From positions 558,001-622,000 of the forward strand of contig JAIXWO010000022.1 in NCBI GenBank assembly GCA_027491235.1: DNA of 64,000 nucleotides, written 5' to 3'. Positions 34,973 through 43,703 of this stretch are shown here, piece after piece (position 1 is the first letter of the stretch; each line of letters starts with the position of its first letter). The translations under genes were made by a program, and so were the position numbers. This DNA comes from Sphingomonadales bacterium (GTDB taxonomy: Bacteria; Pseudomonadota; Alphaproteobacteria; Sphingomonadales; Sphingomonadaceae). The notes under the pieces were generated by a model that searched no databases, was not told the DNA's origin, and was given only the letters and a program-made list of their open reading frames with translations.

Positions 34973-35398
34973 ATGACAGACCTTCAGGGCGATCAACCAA
35001 GGCAGGCGGCCCTAGAGGGCTTCACGTTCTGCTTCAGCCGTGGACAGCGTCCCAGCGTCATACATCCCCTTAGGATGCTTCCAGATACGCACGGCGACCT
35101 GATTGGGGCGCAGGCAGCCAAGATCGTCAGCATCGCGCCGTGGACGTCCCAGAAGGCCCTTATGCGGGAGCATCTGGAGCGGCTTGCCATAGCGCACGGT
35201 TATGTCGGCGAGTGGCTCGACTATCGCGACTACCAACTGACCCGCGTGGGGCAGTCTTACCAGTATGACGTGCCGGTCGGGAAACGCGGCATCCTCGCCC
35301 AGTTCGCTGGGAAGCGTGTGCGGCTGGTCTGCGTCTACAGTGGTCCGTTCAGGCGATGGGTGCGCATTGGTGTCTGCGATCCCTACAGCCTAGCGTAG
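34973..35398 (+). CDS. Hypothetical protein of the element
   Basis: A 141-residue protein with no family I recognise. It starts at ATG 34973 (MTDLQGDQPRQAALEGF); the upstream part of the frame crosses the terminator hairpin and is unlikely to be coding. The middle is helical (SQKALMREHLERLAIAHGYVGEW) and the C-terminal half is strand-like (QYDVPVGKRGILAQFAGKRVRLVCVY). It is tail to tail with the YgjP-like peptidase gene, 6 bases apart. Function unknown. Confidence 0.55.
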   Translation: MTDLQGDQPRQAALEGFTFCFSRGQRPSVIHPLRMLPDTHGDLIGAQAAKIVSIAPWTSQKALMREHLERLAIAHGYVGEWLDYRDYQLTRVGQSYQYDVPVGKRGILAQFAGKRVRLVCVYSGPFRRWVRIGVCDPYSLA

Positions 35399-35404
35399 CC
35401 GTAG

Positions 35405-36145
35405 TCAGATGTTGTCCAGAAAAGACCCGGAGAGCGTCGCCTGATGCCGATCAAGCCAAGCCTTTGCGGCATCGTGTTCGGACTGAAGTTGACTAACAAA
35501 TCTCCAGAATTTTGGGCCGTGGGTGCGGTGACGGAGATGGGCGAGTTCGTGTGCGACCACGTATTCCATGATCTTCTTCGGCGCGAAGATCAGTTGCCAG
35601 TTGATGAGCACGTTGCCTTCGGGGCCGCATGACCCCCAACCGTTAGCAAAGTCCGCAGTGCGGATTGATCTCGGCACAAGACCGAAACGCTTGCCATAGT
35701 CCGATGCGATGTCCTTCACGTCGCGCCGTGCGCGCTGTTTGAGCCAGTGCTTCAGCTCGCTCGCGACAAGCTTGTCCGCGTCCTCCCCAACCCAATGCGG
35801 CAGATCGACGACGAACCCGTTGCGGTAATGGACCGCTGCCCGCTCAGCATCCGTGCGGCGGACGGTCAACGACGTCTTCCGACCACGATATGGGATCTTG
35901 GACCCGGTGATGAAGCGCGGGACAGCGTGGCGATCTGCCGTGACGCGCTCCATCTCGCGCACCGTGTTGAAGACCCACTGGCGCTTGCGCTTAAGGAACC
36001 CGGCGATGTCGTCGTCGCCGTCACAGGCGAGCACCAGCACCTCAACACGGTCCGGCGTCACCGTGATACGCCGCTCTGATGCCGCAGCCGAACGGCAAAG
36101 CTCGTAGGGGATCTCCCTCTGACCGATCTGCAGTGAGGCCATCAC
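35405..36145 (-). CDS. YgjP-like (DUF45) metallopeptidase
   Basis: A 246-residue protein with the zinc site H-E-L-A-H in YVVAHELAHLRHRTHGPKFW near residue 205, and the WGSCGPEGNVLINWQLIF stretch typical of the YgjP/SprT-like DUF45 family. The N-terminal part is a beta-rich domain (VTPDRVEVLVL). It overlaps hsdR by 4 bases at its start, so it is the last gene of the restriction operon. Members of this family often sit beside type I restriction genes; whether they process a subunit or protect against self-damage is not known. Confidence 0.85.
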   Translation of the reverse strand: MMASLQIGQREIPYELCRSAAASERRITVTPDRVEVLVLACDGDDDIAGFLKRKRQWVFNTVREMERVTADRHAVPRFITGSKIPYRGRKTSLTVRRTDAERAAVHYRNGFVVDLPHWVGEDADKLVASELKHWLKQRARRDVKDIASDYGKRFGLVPRSIRTADFANGWGSCGPEGNVLINWQLIFAPKKIMEYVVAHELAHLRHRTHGPKFWRFVSQLQSEHDAAKAWLDRHQATLSGSFLDNI

Positions 36146-39100
36146 GCCCCGGCCCCATAAGCGTGAATGGCGAACTCTTCGACCTTTTCGCGGATGGCCT
36201 TGGTTTCGCCGATGCCGTGGTCGGTAAGGATGCGGCGGACCTGTTGGCGCAGGGACCGGAGGTAGGCTTCCATGTGCGCAAAGGCGGGCTGGGTCGCGGC
36301 TGCCTCAGCATAGACCCCGCCAATGGAGATGGCTGCGGCTTGCAAGGTGCCGTGGTCCGTGTCCGGCGCTAGGGCCTCCATGATGCGCAGGATCGAAAAG
36401 GCGTTCTCGTCCATGCCAAGCTCGGCGTGCGCGCCCTGCTCCGCCTGAATGTCGCCGGTCAGCCCTTCGAAGTCCGCCAAGCCATCAGCCGCAGCGACCT
36501 GCCCTTGTTCGAAGCGGCGGATGATCTCCAGCACTCGCTCGGAGAAGCGGCCATACTGCGCCGGGTTCTTGTCCACCAGTTCGCGGGTGACGCGGCGAAG
36601 CTCGGCGGACTTGCGCACGAACGCCTCCTGCAACTCGGCCTCGGATTTGTCGTCCGTTGCGAAGTCGTCGGCGAAGTTCGGGTCGGTGATGTTGCGCAGC
36701 CGGATGGTCGTGGACAGGCCGGTGACGTGGACGTGCTCTTCGAGCATGTCCCTGATCTTGCCGCTGTAGCTGCGGTGGTCGAGGCTTTCATCCTTGGCGA
36801 TGGCCTGCGTGGCCAGCCGCAGGAACGCCGCCGCCCATTTCACCTCGGCGATGAAGTCGAGGATGGCCGGATCAGGCGACAAATCGCCGTAAACCTTGAT
36901 GAAGGTGCGGGTCAGCCTTTGGAGGTCGAACCACTCATCCTCGCGCCCGTCTGCGGCGATGGCAGCCGCTTTGTAGGCGGCTGCCTTCTCGTCCATGCCC
37001 ACCAGCCCCATGGCGCGCTTCTGCGCCCGGTAGCGGGCATGGGCTTCCTTCAGGTCGTTGCGCAGCACGGCGATGTCGCGCAGCGCGTTCTCGACATCAT
37101 CGGCGCGGTAGGACTTGAGCGCCTCGTCCAGATGGTTGGTGACGCCAATGTAATCGACGATCCGGCCATTGGGCTTGGCGACCTCGCCCCCGTTCGGCAG
37201 CTTGATCGAACACGTGCGGTTGGTCCGGGCGATGGCTTGGAGCAGGTTGTGCTCCTTGAGCGGCTTGTCGAGATACATGACGTGCTCGATGGGCGCGTCA
37301 AATCCGGTCAGCAGCTTGTCGCACACGATCAGGAAGCTGGGCTCCTGCCCATACGCCTTGAACCGCTTCTTAGCGTCCTTCTCACCTTCGGCATCGAGGT
37401 AGAACGCTTCCAGCCCGTCGCGCAGCGCCTGCACCTCGGCGTTCTCGCTGGGCTTGTTGTCTTCTTGGCTCTTGGAGAACACGCAGGCGATCATGGCGTC
37501 GGCTTGGCGCTCCGCCGCCTCGGCCTCCATGCCGCCCGTGAGCAGATCGGCGGCGATCACGCCGGACAGGGCGGCACGGTAAAGAACGATGGCCTCGCGA
37601 TCCACGACCACGATCTGCGCCTTAAAGCCATCCGGCTGGCACACCTGCTTGAAGTGTTCCCAAATATCATAGGCGATCAGCCGGATGCGTTCGGGGTGCT
37701 TGGCGATGGTGGCCAGCGTCAGGCCCTTGCGCTTCAGTTCCTCGCGCTTGTCGTCCGGCAGATCGACAAACCAGCGGTCGAACAGGATGTCGATCTCGGC
37801 CTCGTTGATCGACCAGTCGGCCTTGCGGCCCTCGTAGAGGATCGGCACGGTCGCGCCGTCGCGCACCGCGTCGTCGATGCCGTACTTGTCGAGATAGCCT
37901 TCGCCCGCGACGCTGAACCGGGCGTAGGTGTCCTTGTCGGTCGATTTGATCGGGGTGCCGGTGAAGCCATAGAAGTGGGCGTCGGGCAGCGTCGCTTGCA
38001 GGAACGCGCCCAAGTCCTTTTCCTGTGTGCGGTGGCACTCGTCCACCAGCACGATCCAGTTGGCCGAGTTGGGGATCGCTTCCTTCGATCCGGCGAACTT
38101 GAAGATGGTGGATAGCAGGATTTGACCATTACCGCCCCGGTTCACCGCCTCGCGCAATGCCGCCACCGAACCGCATTGCGCCGGGTTGGGCAGGCCGCAG
38201 GCGACGAAGGTCTTGCTGATTTGGTCGTCGAGGTCGATCCGGTCGGTCAGCACAAGGATGTTGGGGTTCGCCAGCGTCGGCGCGTCGAGCGTCAGGTGGG
38301 TTTTCAGCTTGAGCGCGAGGAAAACCATCGTCAGGCTCTTGCCGGAACCCTGCGTGTGCCAGATCAGGCCCTTGCGGTGCTCGCCCGTTGCAACCCGTCG
38401 CACCGCCTTGTTGACCGCGCGGAACTGCTGATAGCGGCAGACCTTCTTGACCTTCCGCCCCGTTTCCGGGTCGATCTCGAACACGATGAAATGCGCCAGC
38501 AGGTCCAGCAAGCGCGATGGCTCGCACAGGCACCACAGGTCTTTCGCCAGATCATCCGGGAAGCCAGCGCGGTCGCGTGGCCAAGCGTCAGGCCATGGGG
38601 CGTAGAACTGCGAAGGCGAGCCTGTCGCGCCATACTCGGTTTTCATCCCATCGGTCAGGATATTGAACATGTTGGGGTAGAACAGGCGCGGGATGTCGCG
38701 CTCATACTGCTTGATCTGCTCGAACGCTTCGTCACCGGTCGCGGTGCCCTTGAGTGGCGACTTGGCCTCGATCACCACCAGCGGGATGCCGTTCACAAAT
38801 AGCACGATGTCGGGGATGCGCGGGCGCTGGGCGGCGACGCGCAACTGACGCACGACGTGGAACGTGTTGTTGCCGGGCGTCTTGAAGTCGATCAGCGCAA
38901 TGGGCCGGTCGCGGTTCTCGCCGGTCAGGCGGCGCGAATAGCCACCGCGCAGCTTGCGCTGCCATTCCTCATTGTCAGACAGGGTGGCAAGGTCGCTATA
39001 GACCGCTTCGGCATCACCCGCGCCAATACCATTGAGAGCCTGCAACGCCGCGATCAGCACCGGCTTGAGGATGACCCGGTTTTCTTCCACCCGCATCGCC

Positions 39101-39186
39101 AGCGCCGTTTCGGGCGCAAGCGGCTGGTAGCCCAGCGCCGTAAGCACTTCCATCGCGGGCTTCTCGGCGAGGCGATACTCGCTCAC
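36142..39186 (-). CDS. hsdR: Type I restriction enzyme, endonuclease/translocase subunit R
   Basis: DNA translocase and nuclease of a type I restriction system, 1014 residues. The N-terminal nuclease domain has the catalytic Asp region and VVIEAKSP (E-x-K). The helicase core has WHTQGSGKSLTMVFLALKL (Walker A), NILVLTDRIDLDDQ, LVDECHRTQ (DECH box), FYGFTGTPI (motif III), and DKLLTGFDAPIEHVMYLDKP with QAIARTNR (motif VI). The C-terminal helical region binds HsdM/HsdS. The gene is full length and intact. It overlaps hsdS (4 bases) and the peptidase gene (4 bases). Confidence 0.96.
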   Translation of the reverse strand: MSEYRLAEKPAMEVLTALGYQPLAPETALAMRVEENRVILKPVLIAALQALNGIGAGDAEAVYSDLATLSDNEEWQRKLRGGYSRRLTGENRDRPIALIDFKTPGNNTFHVVRQLRVAAQRPRIPDIVLFVNGIPLVVIEAKSPLKGTATGDEAFEQIKQYERDIPRLFYPNMFNILTDGMKTEYGATGSPSQFYAPWPDAWPRDRAGFPDDLAKDLWCLCEPSRLLDLLAHFIVFEIDPETGRKVKKVCRYQQFRAVNKAVRRVATGEHRKGLIWHTQGSGKSLTMVFLALKLKTHLTLDAPTLANPNILVLTDRIDLDDQISKTFVACGLPNPAQCGSVAALREAVNRGGNGQILLSTIFKFAGSKEAIPNSANWIVLVDECHRTQEKDLGAFLQATLPDAHFYGFTGTPIKSTDKDTYARFSVAGEGYLDKYGIDDAVRDGATVPILYEGRKADWSINEAEIDILFDRWFVDLPDDKREELKRKGLTLATIAKHPERIRLIAYDIWEHFKQVCQPDGFKAQIVVVDREAIVLYRAALSGVIAADLLTGGMEAEAAERQADAMIACVFSKSQEDNKPSENAEVQALRDGLEAFYLDAEGEKDAKKRFKAYGQEPSFLIVCDKLLTGFDAPIEHVMYLDKPLKEHNLLQAIARTNRTCSIKLPNGGEVAKPNGRIVDYIGVTNHLDEALKSYRADDVENALRDIAVLRNDLKEAHARYRAQKRAMGLVGMDEKAAAYKAAAIAADGREDEWFDLQRLTRTFIKVYGDLSPDPAILDFIAEVKWAAAFLRLATQAIAKDESLDHRSYSGKIRDMLEEHVHVTGLSTTIRLRNITDPNFADDFATDDKSEAELQEAFVRKSAELRRVTRELVDKNPAQYGRFSERVLEIIRRFEQGQVAAADGLADFEGLTGDIQAEQGAHAELGMDENAFSILRIMEALAPDTDHGTLQAAAISIGGVYAEAAATQPAFAHMEAYLRSLRQQVRRILTDHGIGETKAIREKVEEFAIHAYGAGA

Positions 39187-40430
39187 GCGGGCACCCGGAC
39201 ATGCCCGGACAGGAGCGCCGACATCAACGCGGCTTTCGTTGATTGCAGGGTCGCAAGTTGGGCTTCCTCAATCCGCACAGACTGCCACGCAGCGTCCAGA
39301 ACTTCGATGATCCGATCCTGTCGGGCAAGGCTCGGCAGCGGCATCCTCAACTTCTTCATCTCGCCAACATTGAAATGCTGTTGGGCCAAACCGCCCTGCA
39401 TGGCGGCGATCTGCAAGCGAGCGGTATTGGAGTTGATGAAGTAGGCGGCAAAATAGGGCCGCAACACCGGCTTGGGCCGGGAAAAAATGATGTCGATGCA
39501 GTTGAGTGGTGATGGAGCGTCATCAGCAATGACAGCCGTCTTTCCCGGCTCGCCGGTCCGGATCGTCACCACGTCGCCCGCCCGCAATGCTGACTTCCGA
39601 TTGATCTCATGGCCGACCTGCGAAAGTTGTACGAGTGCCGAATAGTCAATGGCGTTCCGTTTGATGTTAGTGGAACGCAGCGCGGGCACGCCGCCGTCGT
39701 CAACGTAATAGGACGCGGGCTTGACGACGATGCCGACCTGCACTGTCTCGCAAGCCTCGCCAAAGGCGACTAGGTCGCCGTCGCAATCGGCGATCTCTCG
39801 GGCGTATAGTTCATCGGCCAGATCATCTGCGACCTGTCGCAGGTGCGAACATAAAGCCGATTGGGTCGCAACCGCATCATCCACCGACCGCAGCGCCTCG
39901 GCGATCCGCCGCTGCTCGTCGAGGGGCGGAAGAAGTATGGGCAACAGCTTGGCAGTTCCCCGGCTAAGCTCCTTGAAGGTGCTGCCGCCCGCCGCCGCTA
40001 CAAGGTCAGACCGTGACGCCGTGAGCCAGTGAAGCAGAAACGCCGGATCGAGACATTCCCCGGCCTTGAAGGTTATGAACCCTTGATTTGTAGTCATAGG
40101 AACGGCGTTGATTGCGGCAAACCCAATCGTAGCCCGCGACGTCATCAGCACCGTGCCGGGAGGGTTGAGTGGCAAGGAACACTCGGCCATCGCCCTATCC
40201 GAAACCCGGCTTTCCGTTTCAGAAATGCTCGAAACGCCGATTGGTAGTGAGGTGATGTCCGAAGGCGTCGCCCACGGGATAGCCGCATCAAGCCAATACG
40301 TTTCCTCTGCCCGCGATGGCGTCGTTCCGCCACCAAGCACGGCGACCTCACCGAGTTTACAGGATCGCCACCCGTCCGGCACGGCGGTTACTGTCCGCGT
40401 CAGTTCAGCCACGTCACTCGACATAGCCAA
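39183..40430 (-). CDS. hsdS: Type I restriction enzyme, specificity subunit S
   Basis: DNA-recognition subunit of 415 residues with two target-recognition domains, each followed by a conserved helix: VPDGWRSCKLGEVAVLGGGTTP through LLPPLDEQRRIAEALRSVDD, then VAFGEACETVQVGIVVKP through LPSLARQDRIIEVLDAAWQS. Two domains predict a bipartite recognition sequence, which cannot be read from the protein. An alternative ATG at 40424 is possible. It overlaps hsdM by 17 bases and hsdR by 4, so the three are co-translated. Confidence 0.93.
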   Translation of the reverse strand: MAMSSDVAELTRTVTAVPDGWRSCKLGEVAVLGGGTTPSRAEETYWLDAAIPWATPSDITSLPIGVSSISETESRVSDRAMAECSLPLNPPGTVLMTSRATIGFAAINAVPMTTNQGFITFKAGECLDPAFLLHWLTASRSDLVAAAGGSTFKELSRGTAKLLPILLPPLDEQRRIAEALRSVDDAVATQSALCSHLRQVADDLADELYAREIADCDGDLVAFGEACETVQVGIVVKPASYYVDDGGVPALRSTNIKRNAIDYSALVQLSQVGHEINRKSALRAGDVVTIRTGEPGKTAVIADDAPSPLNCIDIIFSRPKPVLRPYFAAYFINSNTARLQIAAMQGGLAQQHFNVGEMKKLRMPLPSLARQDRIIEVLDAAWQSVRIEEAQLATLQSTKAALMSALLSGHVRVPA

Positions 40431-41913
40431 GCCTCTGGAGGTGGGCGAACATCACCGCCTCGGCATCGTTGCGCCGGGCGATCAGGTCTTGCAGCTTGGC
40501 CACCTCCGCCGCGACATCGACCGCCTCGGCATCCGCGCCGGTCTGCACATAGCGGCTGATGTTCAGGTTGTGGCCGTTGGCGGCGATCTCGGCCACCGGC
40601 ACCACGCGGGCCAGCTTGTCGATGTCGGCAAAGCCGTGAACGGCATCGGCGAGCGTGCGGATATGATCGTCAGTCAGGAAGTTCTGCGCTTTGCCGGGCT
40701 GATAGGTGGCGTCGCCATTGACGATCAGCACCTTGCCGCGCCGGTCGGCTGGCTTCTTCTTGCGGCAGATCAGCAGGGCGGCAGGGATGCCCGCTCCGTA
40801 GAACAGATTGGTGGCAAGCCCGACAACCGCCTCGATCACGTCTGCGGCCAGCATGGCCTCCCGGATGCGGCCCTCGGCCCCGCTACGGAACAACACGCCA
40901 TGCGGCACCACCACCGCCAGCATCCCGTCATCCTTGAGGCTGGCGAGCATGTGCTGGACAAAAGCAAGATCGCCGTAGCCCTTGGGCGGGCAGCCATAGT
41001 CATCACGCCCAAACGGGTCGCCGTTCTGCCAAACCTCGTAGCCCCACACTTTCTCCGAGAACGGCGGGTTGGCGAGCACCCGGTCATAGGCCCCGATGCC
41101 CTCGACAAACTCGCGGGCCTTGGGATCATACCGCTTGGGTGAAAGGATCGTGTCGCCCTTGGCGATAAAGGCGTCGTCCACGTCGTGAAGGAACAGGTTG
41201 ATCTCGGCGATGCCCCACGTGGCGAAGTTCTTCTCCTGCCCATAGAGCGACAGGCTGCGGGCATCCTCACCCCGGTCTTTCAGATATTGTACCGCCTCCA
41301 GCAACATGCCCGCCGATCCACATGTGGGATCGTAAACCGACATGCCCGGGCGCGGGTCGATGATCTCGACCATGAGCCTGACGATTGACCGGGGAGTGTA
41401 GAACTCCCCGCCCCTCTTGCCCGCACCTTCCGCGAACATCTTGATGAGGTAGAGGTAGGCGTCGCCCAGCATGTCGGCAGGCGCATCGGCATTGCGCAGG
41501 CGGTGCTTCTCGAAATGGGCCAGCAGCTTTTCGAGCAAGGCATCGGAGAAGCGATCCTGATTGGCAAAGTCCACCGAGTTGAACACGCCGCGCAGCCGCA
41601 AGTTGGCATCTTCGATGGCGGCCAGCGCGTTGTTCAGCCGCTGCCCGATCTGCGTGGACTGCTGACGTACCGCATCCCAGCGATGCTCTGGCGGGATGTG
41701 GAACCGGTGCTCGTCCGGGTCAGCGGCTTCAGCGGCGTCGCCGGTTTCGGCCAGAAGGGTCTCATACTCCTCGTCCCAGACGTCACAGAGGCGTTTGAAG
41801 AACAGCAGGCCGAAGATGTACTGCTTATAGTCCCCGGCATCGACGGTGCCCCGGAGGATGTCTGCCGCGCCCCACAGATGGCGCTCCAGTTCTTGTTGTG
41901 ATAATATGGACAC
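40414..41913 (-). CDS. hsdM: Type I restriction enzyme, methyltransferase subunit M
   Basis: N6-adenine methyltransferase of 499 residues. The N-terminal helical domain (LERHLWGAADILRGTVDAGDY, then IFGLLFFKRLCDVW) is typical of HsdM. The SAM motif is YDPTCGSAGMLLEAV, and the catalytic motif is VLANPPF. GTG at 41913 with GGGGGAAGA directly upstream is the natural start. A longer frame to 42045 gives N-terminal residues foreign to the family and runs toward the element end. It is first in the hsdMSR-peptidase operon. Confidence 0.94.
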   Translation of the reverse strand: MSILSQQELERHLWGAADILRGTVDAGDYKQYIFGLLFFKRLCDVWDEEYETLLAETGDAAEAADPDEHRFHIPPEHRWDAVRQQSTQIGQRLNNALAAIEDANLRLRGVFNSVDFANQDRFSDALLEKLLAHFEKHRLRNADAPADMLGDAYLYLIKMFAEGAGKRGGEFYTPRSIVRLMVEIIDPRPGMSVYDPTCGSAGMLLEAVQYLKDRGEDARSLSLYGQEKNFATWGIAEINLFLHDVDDAFIAKGDTILSPKRYDPKAREFVEGIGAYDRVLANPPFSEKVWGYEVWQNGDPFGRDDYGCPPKGYGDLAFVQHMLASLKDDGMLAVVVPHGVLFRSGAEGRIREAMLAADVIEAVVGLATNLFYGAGIPAALLICRKKKPADRRGKVLIVNGDATYQPGKAQNFLTDDHIRTLADAVHGFADIDKLARVVPVAEIAANGHNLNISRYVQTGADAEAVDVAAEVAKLQDLIARRNDAEAVMFAHLQRLGYVE

Positions 41914-42160
41914 TCTTCCCCCGTGCTCATGATACCCGACTGGCCGGACCGGGCCGACGGCAAGCCTGAAATTACGTAGAGCCAATAAGTTTGCAATAGA
42001 AGCGCGTTGTTGCATGTGGCCGAAATGAATTGCTTGTTGGAGCATGGCCCAGCTGAAGACCGCCCCGCTCAGCTTCTAGCAAGTTGGCTGACGACTTCTG
42101 TAAGACGCCTTGCTGCAACACGACGGCTCCCTGCCCACTGTTTCTCCAAACAGAATAAAA

Positions 42161-42183
42161 GTGGTGGGATAGATGGTGGGAAA
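42161..42183 (+). repeat. Right putative integrase arm-type sites
   Basis: GTGGTGGGATA at 42161-42171 and the close copy ATGGTGGGAAA at 42173-42183 repeat with a 12-base period, as at the left end and in the same orientation. They lie 48 bases inside attR. Function as integrase or excisionase sites is inferred. Confidence 0.55.
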
Positions 42184-42231
42184 ATAACCCTTTGGTCCGT
42201 TTAGCTATGGAATTGCGTGATCCCATGGGGA

Positions 42232-42246
42232 CACCCTGTCCGCCAA
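42232..42246 (+). other. attR core (15-bp direct repeat)
   Basis: CACCCTGTCCGCCAA, identical to the 3' end of tRNA-Ser at 27523-27537, with no tRNA body beside it. It marks the right boundary of the integrated element. Confidence 0.9.
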
Positions 42247-42328
42247 CAGTTTCCGATACTGATGGGCTTTGAGCCGCCACCACAATCGTTGAAGCCGCAA
42301 CTCAAGTTACAACACCATACCCTTGCCA

Positions 42329-43399
42329 TCAAATCCAATGGCGGTTTGTGATCCTGTGCCCTGTTGATGGCGGCGTCAGGATCGGTTCTTGAATTTGGCC
42401 AACCAACATAGCCTCTCCGCCTAGTCGTGTGGCTATAGCAGCCTGTTCCGCGGGAGATAACAAAGCATATTGGCGACGAAGCTCCAGCCAGCAGGCCGCT
42501 CGATAAGGGGACGCAGGAATTTCAAACTGGCCGCCGAAACTTTGAAAACGCACCTTGGGGAGGTTGCACGACACCGCCTTCAGATTGGCTTCCAGATACG
42601 GCAAATAGTCCGCGCCAATGCAGCGAAGGAGCGGGTTGAGATCGTCTGGTGGATCTCCCACACGGTCGCAGCTGGAAAGGTTGTCCGGTGTTGCTGCCCA
42701 CACTCTCATGGTCCATGCTAGGACATTCGGCGCCCGCTCCCGCAGGATTGCTGATGGTGTCGGATCGTTGGAAAAGTGACGGAACATGGGACCGAAAAGT
42801 CCGAAATCCGCCTCGCACGGCCGATCACCAAACAAATAGGGTCGTTTGGCCAGAACCGGCTCCAGCATATCCAGCACTGCTAAATAGTGGCGTTCAATTG
42901 CCGGTCCGTTCTCGCGTGTCACGCCGTCGGCGCGAAGATATTCCGACTTCTGACGTCTTGTGATCAAAAGGCTCCGGAGCCAAAGTGGCGCCGGTACGTC
43001 GCGCAGCAGCGTTCGTGCAATTTGTCGGCCCATCAAACGCGAATCCTCCTCGAACGCCCAGCGATAATAGAGCGCCGGGCGCCAGAGCCACTCGTCGAAG
43101 GCGTCTTCGAGCAGGCGGCTCAGAAATTCGCCGGTGGTGGTCTTGGGACGAAGCTTCGGTTCGACGCCCTCATCCTCGAACTTTGCCAGGATCGCGGTGG
43201 TGTCGGTGAGCCAGGTCCCTTGCGGGGAGCGGAGTTGTGGCATCTGTGCGACCCCGGTCTCTTTGGCGCATTGCCTGAAGTCGGCAGTATCCATCTCTAC
43301 GAACTGGACCGCCACTCCCTTAGCCCTCAGGTAAGCTTCAAGTTTGCCGGTGAAGTAGGAGAGCTTCAGGCCGTAAAGTGTGTAACGCTGGGCGGTCAC
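42329..43399 (-). CDS. Long glutathione S-transferase-like protein
   Basis: A 356-residue protein starting at GTG 43399 with GGGGAAA upstream. The N-terminal thioredoxin-fold domain (YTLYGLKLSYFTGKLEAYL, MPQLRSP, LTDTTAILAKFED) is followed by a helical domain with RPYLFGDRPCEADFGLFGPM. The same layout and the matching FGDRPC/GGRPCR-DFG stretch make it a paralogue of the protein at 2815-3954. About 130 residues exceed a classical GST. It lies 83 bases outside attR. A 23-base palindrome about 120 bases upstream may be its operator. The substrate is unknown. Confidence 0.75.
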   Translation of the reverse strand: MTAQRYTLYGLKLSYFTGKLEAYLRAKGVAVQFVEMDTADFRQCAKETGVAQMPQLRSPQGTWLTDTTAILAKFEDEGVEPKLRPKTTTGEFLSRLLEDAFDEWLWRPALYYRWAFEEDSRLMGRQIARTLLRDVPAPLWLRSLLITRRQKSEYLRADGVTRENGPAIERHYLAVLDMLEPVLAKRPYLFGDRPCEADFGLFGPMFRHFSNDPTPSAILRERAPNVLAWTMRVWAATPDNLSSCDRVGDPPDDLNPLLRCIGADYLPYLEANLKAVSCNLPKVRFQSFGGQFEIPASPYRAACWLELRRQYALLSPAEQAAIATRLGGEAMLVGQIQEPILTPPSTGHRITNRHWI

Positions 43400-43703
43400 G
43401 CTGACGGTTTCCCCGTCTTCGTTGCATCTCCGGCAGCCTTTTGGCTGTCCTTCGTCTTCTGCGGCAGAAAAATTCCCGATGGCATCAATACGAGCCCTAA
43501 TACTGAGAAAAGAAAATTTTATGACATTAGCAATGTCATAAGGTCAACACCCCCCGGTTCAGAGAGATTGGAAAACCCTCGCCGCGACGATTTCCATGAC
43601 GCATGTTTTGATCTTGATCATGGGAACCGCGACGGCCCTCTGATACTTCAAGCGTTATGATTGGCTCGCGCATATCCCGGAACGGTTTCCGGCCAGTTCC
43701 AAG
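43400..43703. other. Divergent intergenic region, no gene seen
   Basis: About 300 bases between the GST-like gene (minus) and the membrane cytochrome gene (plus). The only clear structure is the palindrome at 43519-43541, with AT-rich flanks (GAAAAGAAAATTTT). Both promoters should be here. Confidence 0.5.
43519..43541. promoter_or_regulatory. 23-base palindrome, putative operator
   Basis: TTATGACATT and AATGTCATAA are exact inverted arms around AGC. Length and symmetry suit a TetR- or GntR-type dimer. It is 120 bases upstream of the GST-like start and 163 bases upstream of the cytochrome module, so it could control either. No regulator gene is adjacent. Confidence 0.55.

Larger units (their letters stand above)
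27523..42246 (+). mobile_element. Integrative genomic element of about 14.7 kb in tRNA-Ser(UGA)
   Basis: The unit runs from the 3' end of tRNA-Ser to a perfect 15-bp copy of that end (CACCCTGTCCGCCAA at 27523-27537 and 42232-42246). A P4-type tyrosine integrase is the first gene inside, as expected for tRNA-targeting elements. Contents: integrase, AlpA-like regulators, RepA-like ATPase, unknown small proteins, XRE regulator, outer-membrane protein, lipoprotein, and a type I restriction-modification operon with a YgjP-like peptidase. There are no conjugation or capsid genes, so it is more like a mobilisable or satellite-type island than a prophage. The ends are seen; present mobility is not known. 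Confidence 0.9.
41914..42328. other. Element right end and flank, no gene seen
   Basis: Between the hsdM start and the next gene lie the presumed hsdM promoter, the right arm-site pair (42161-42183), the attR core (42232-42246) and about 80 bases of flank. No convincing coding frame is present. Confidence 0.6.

Noticed and set aside
36427-38115. 562-codon plus-strand frame opposite hsdR
   Set aside because: Antisense shadow; composition (Leu, Val, Gly, His) and lack of motifs are typical of such frames.
42887-43660. 257-codon plus-strand frame opposite the second GST-like gene
   Set aside because: No ribosome site or family pattern; the GST fold on the minus strand is clear.
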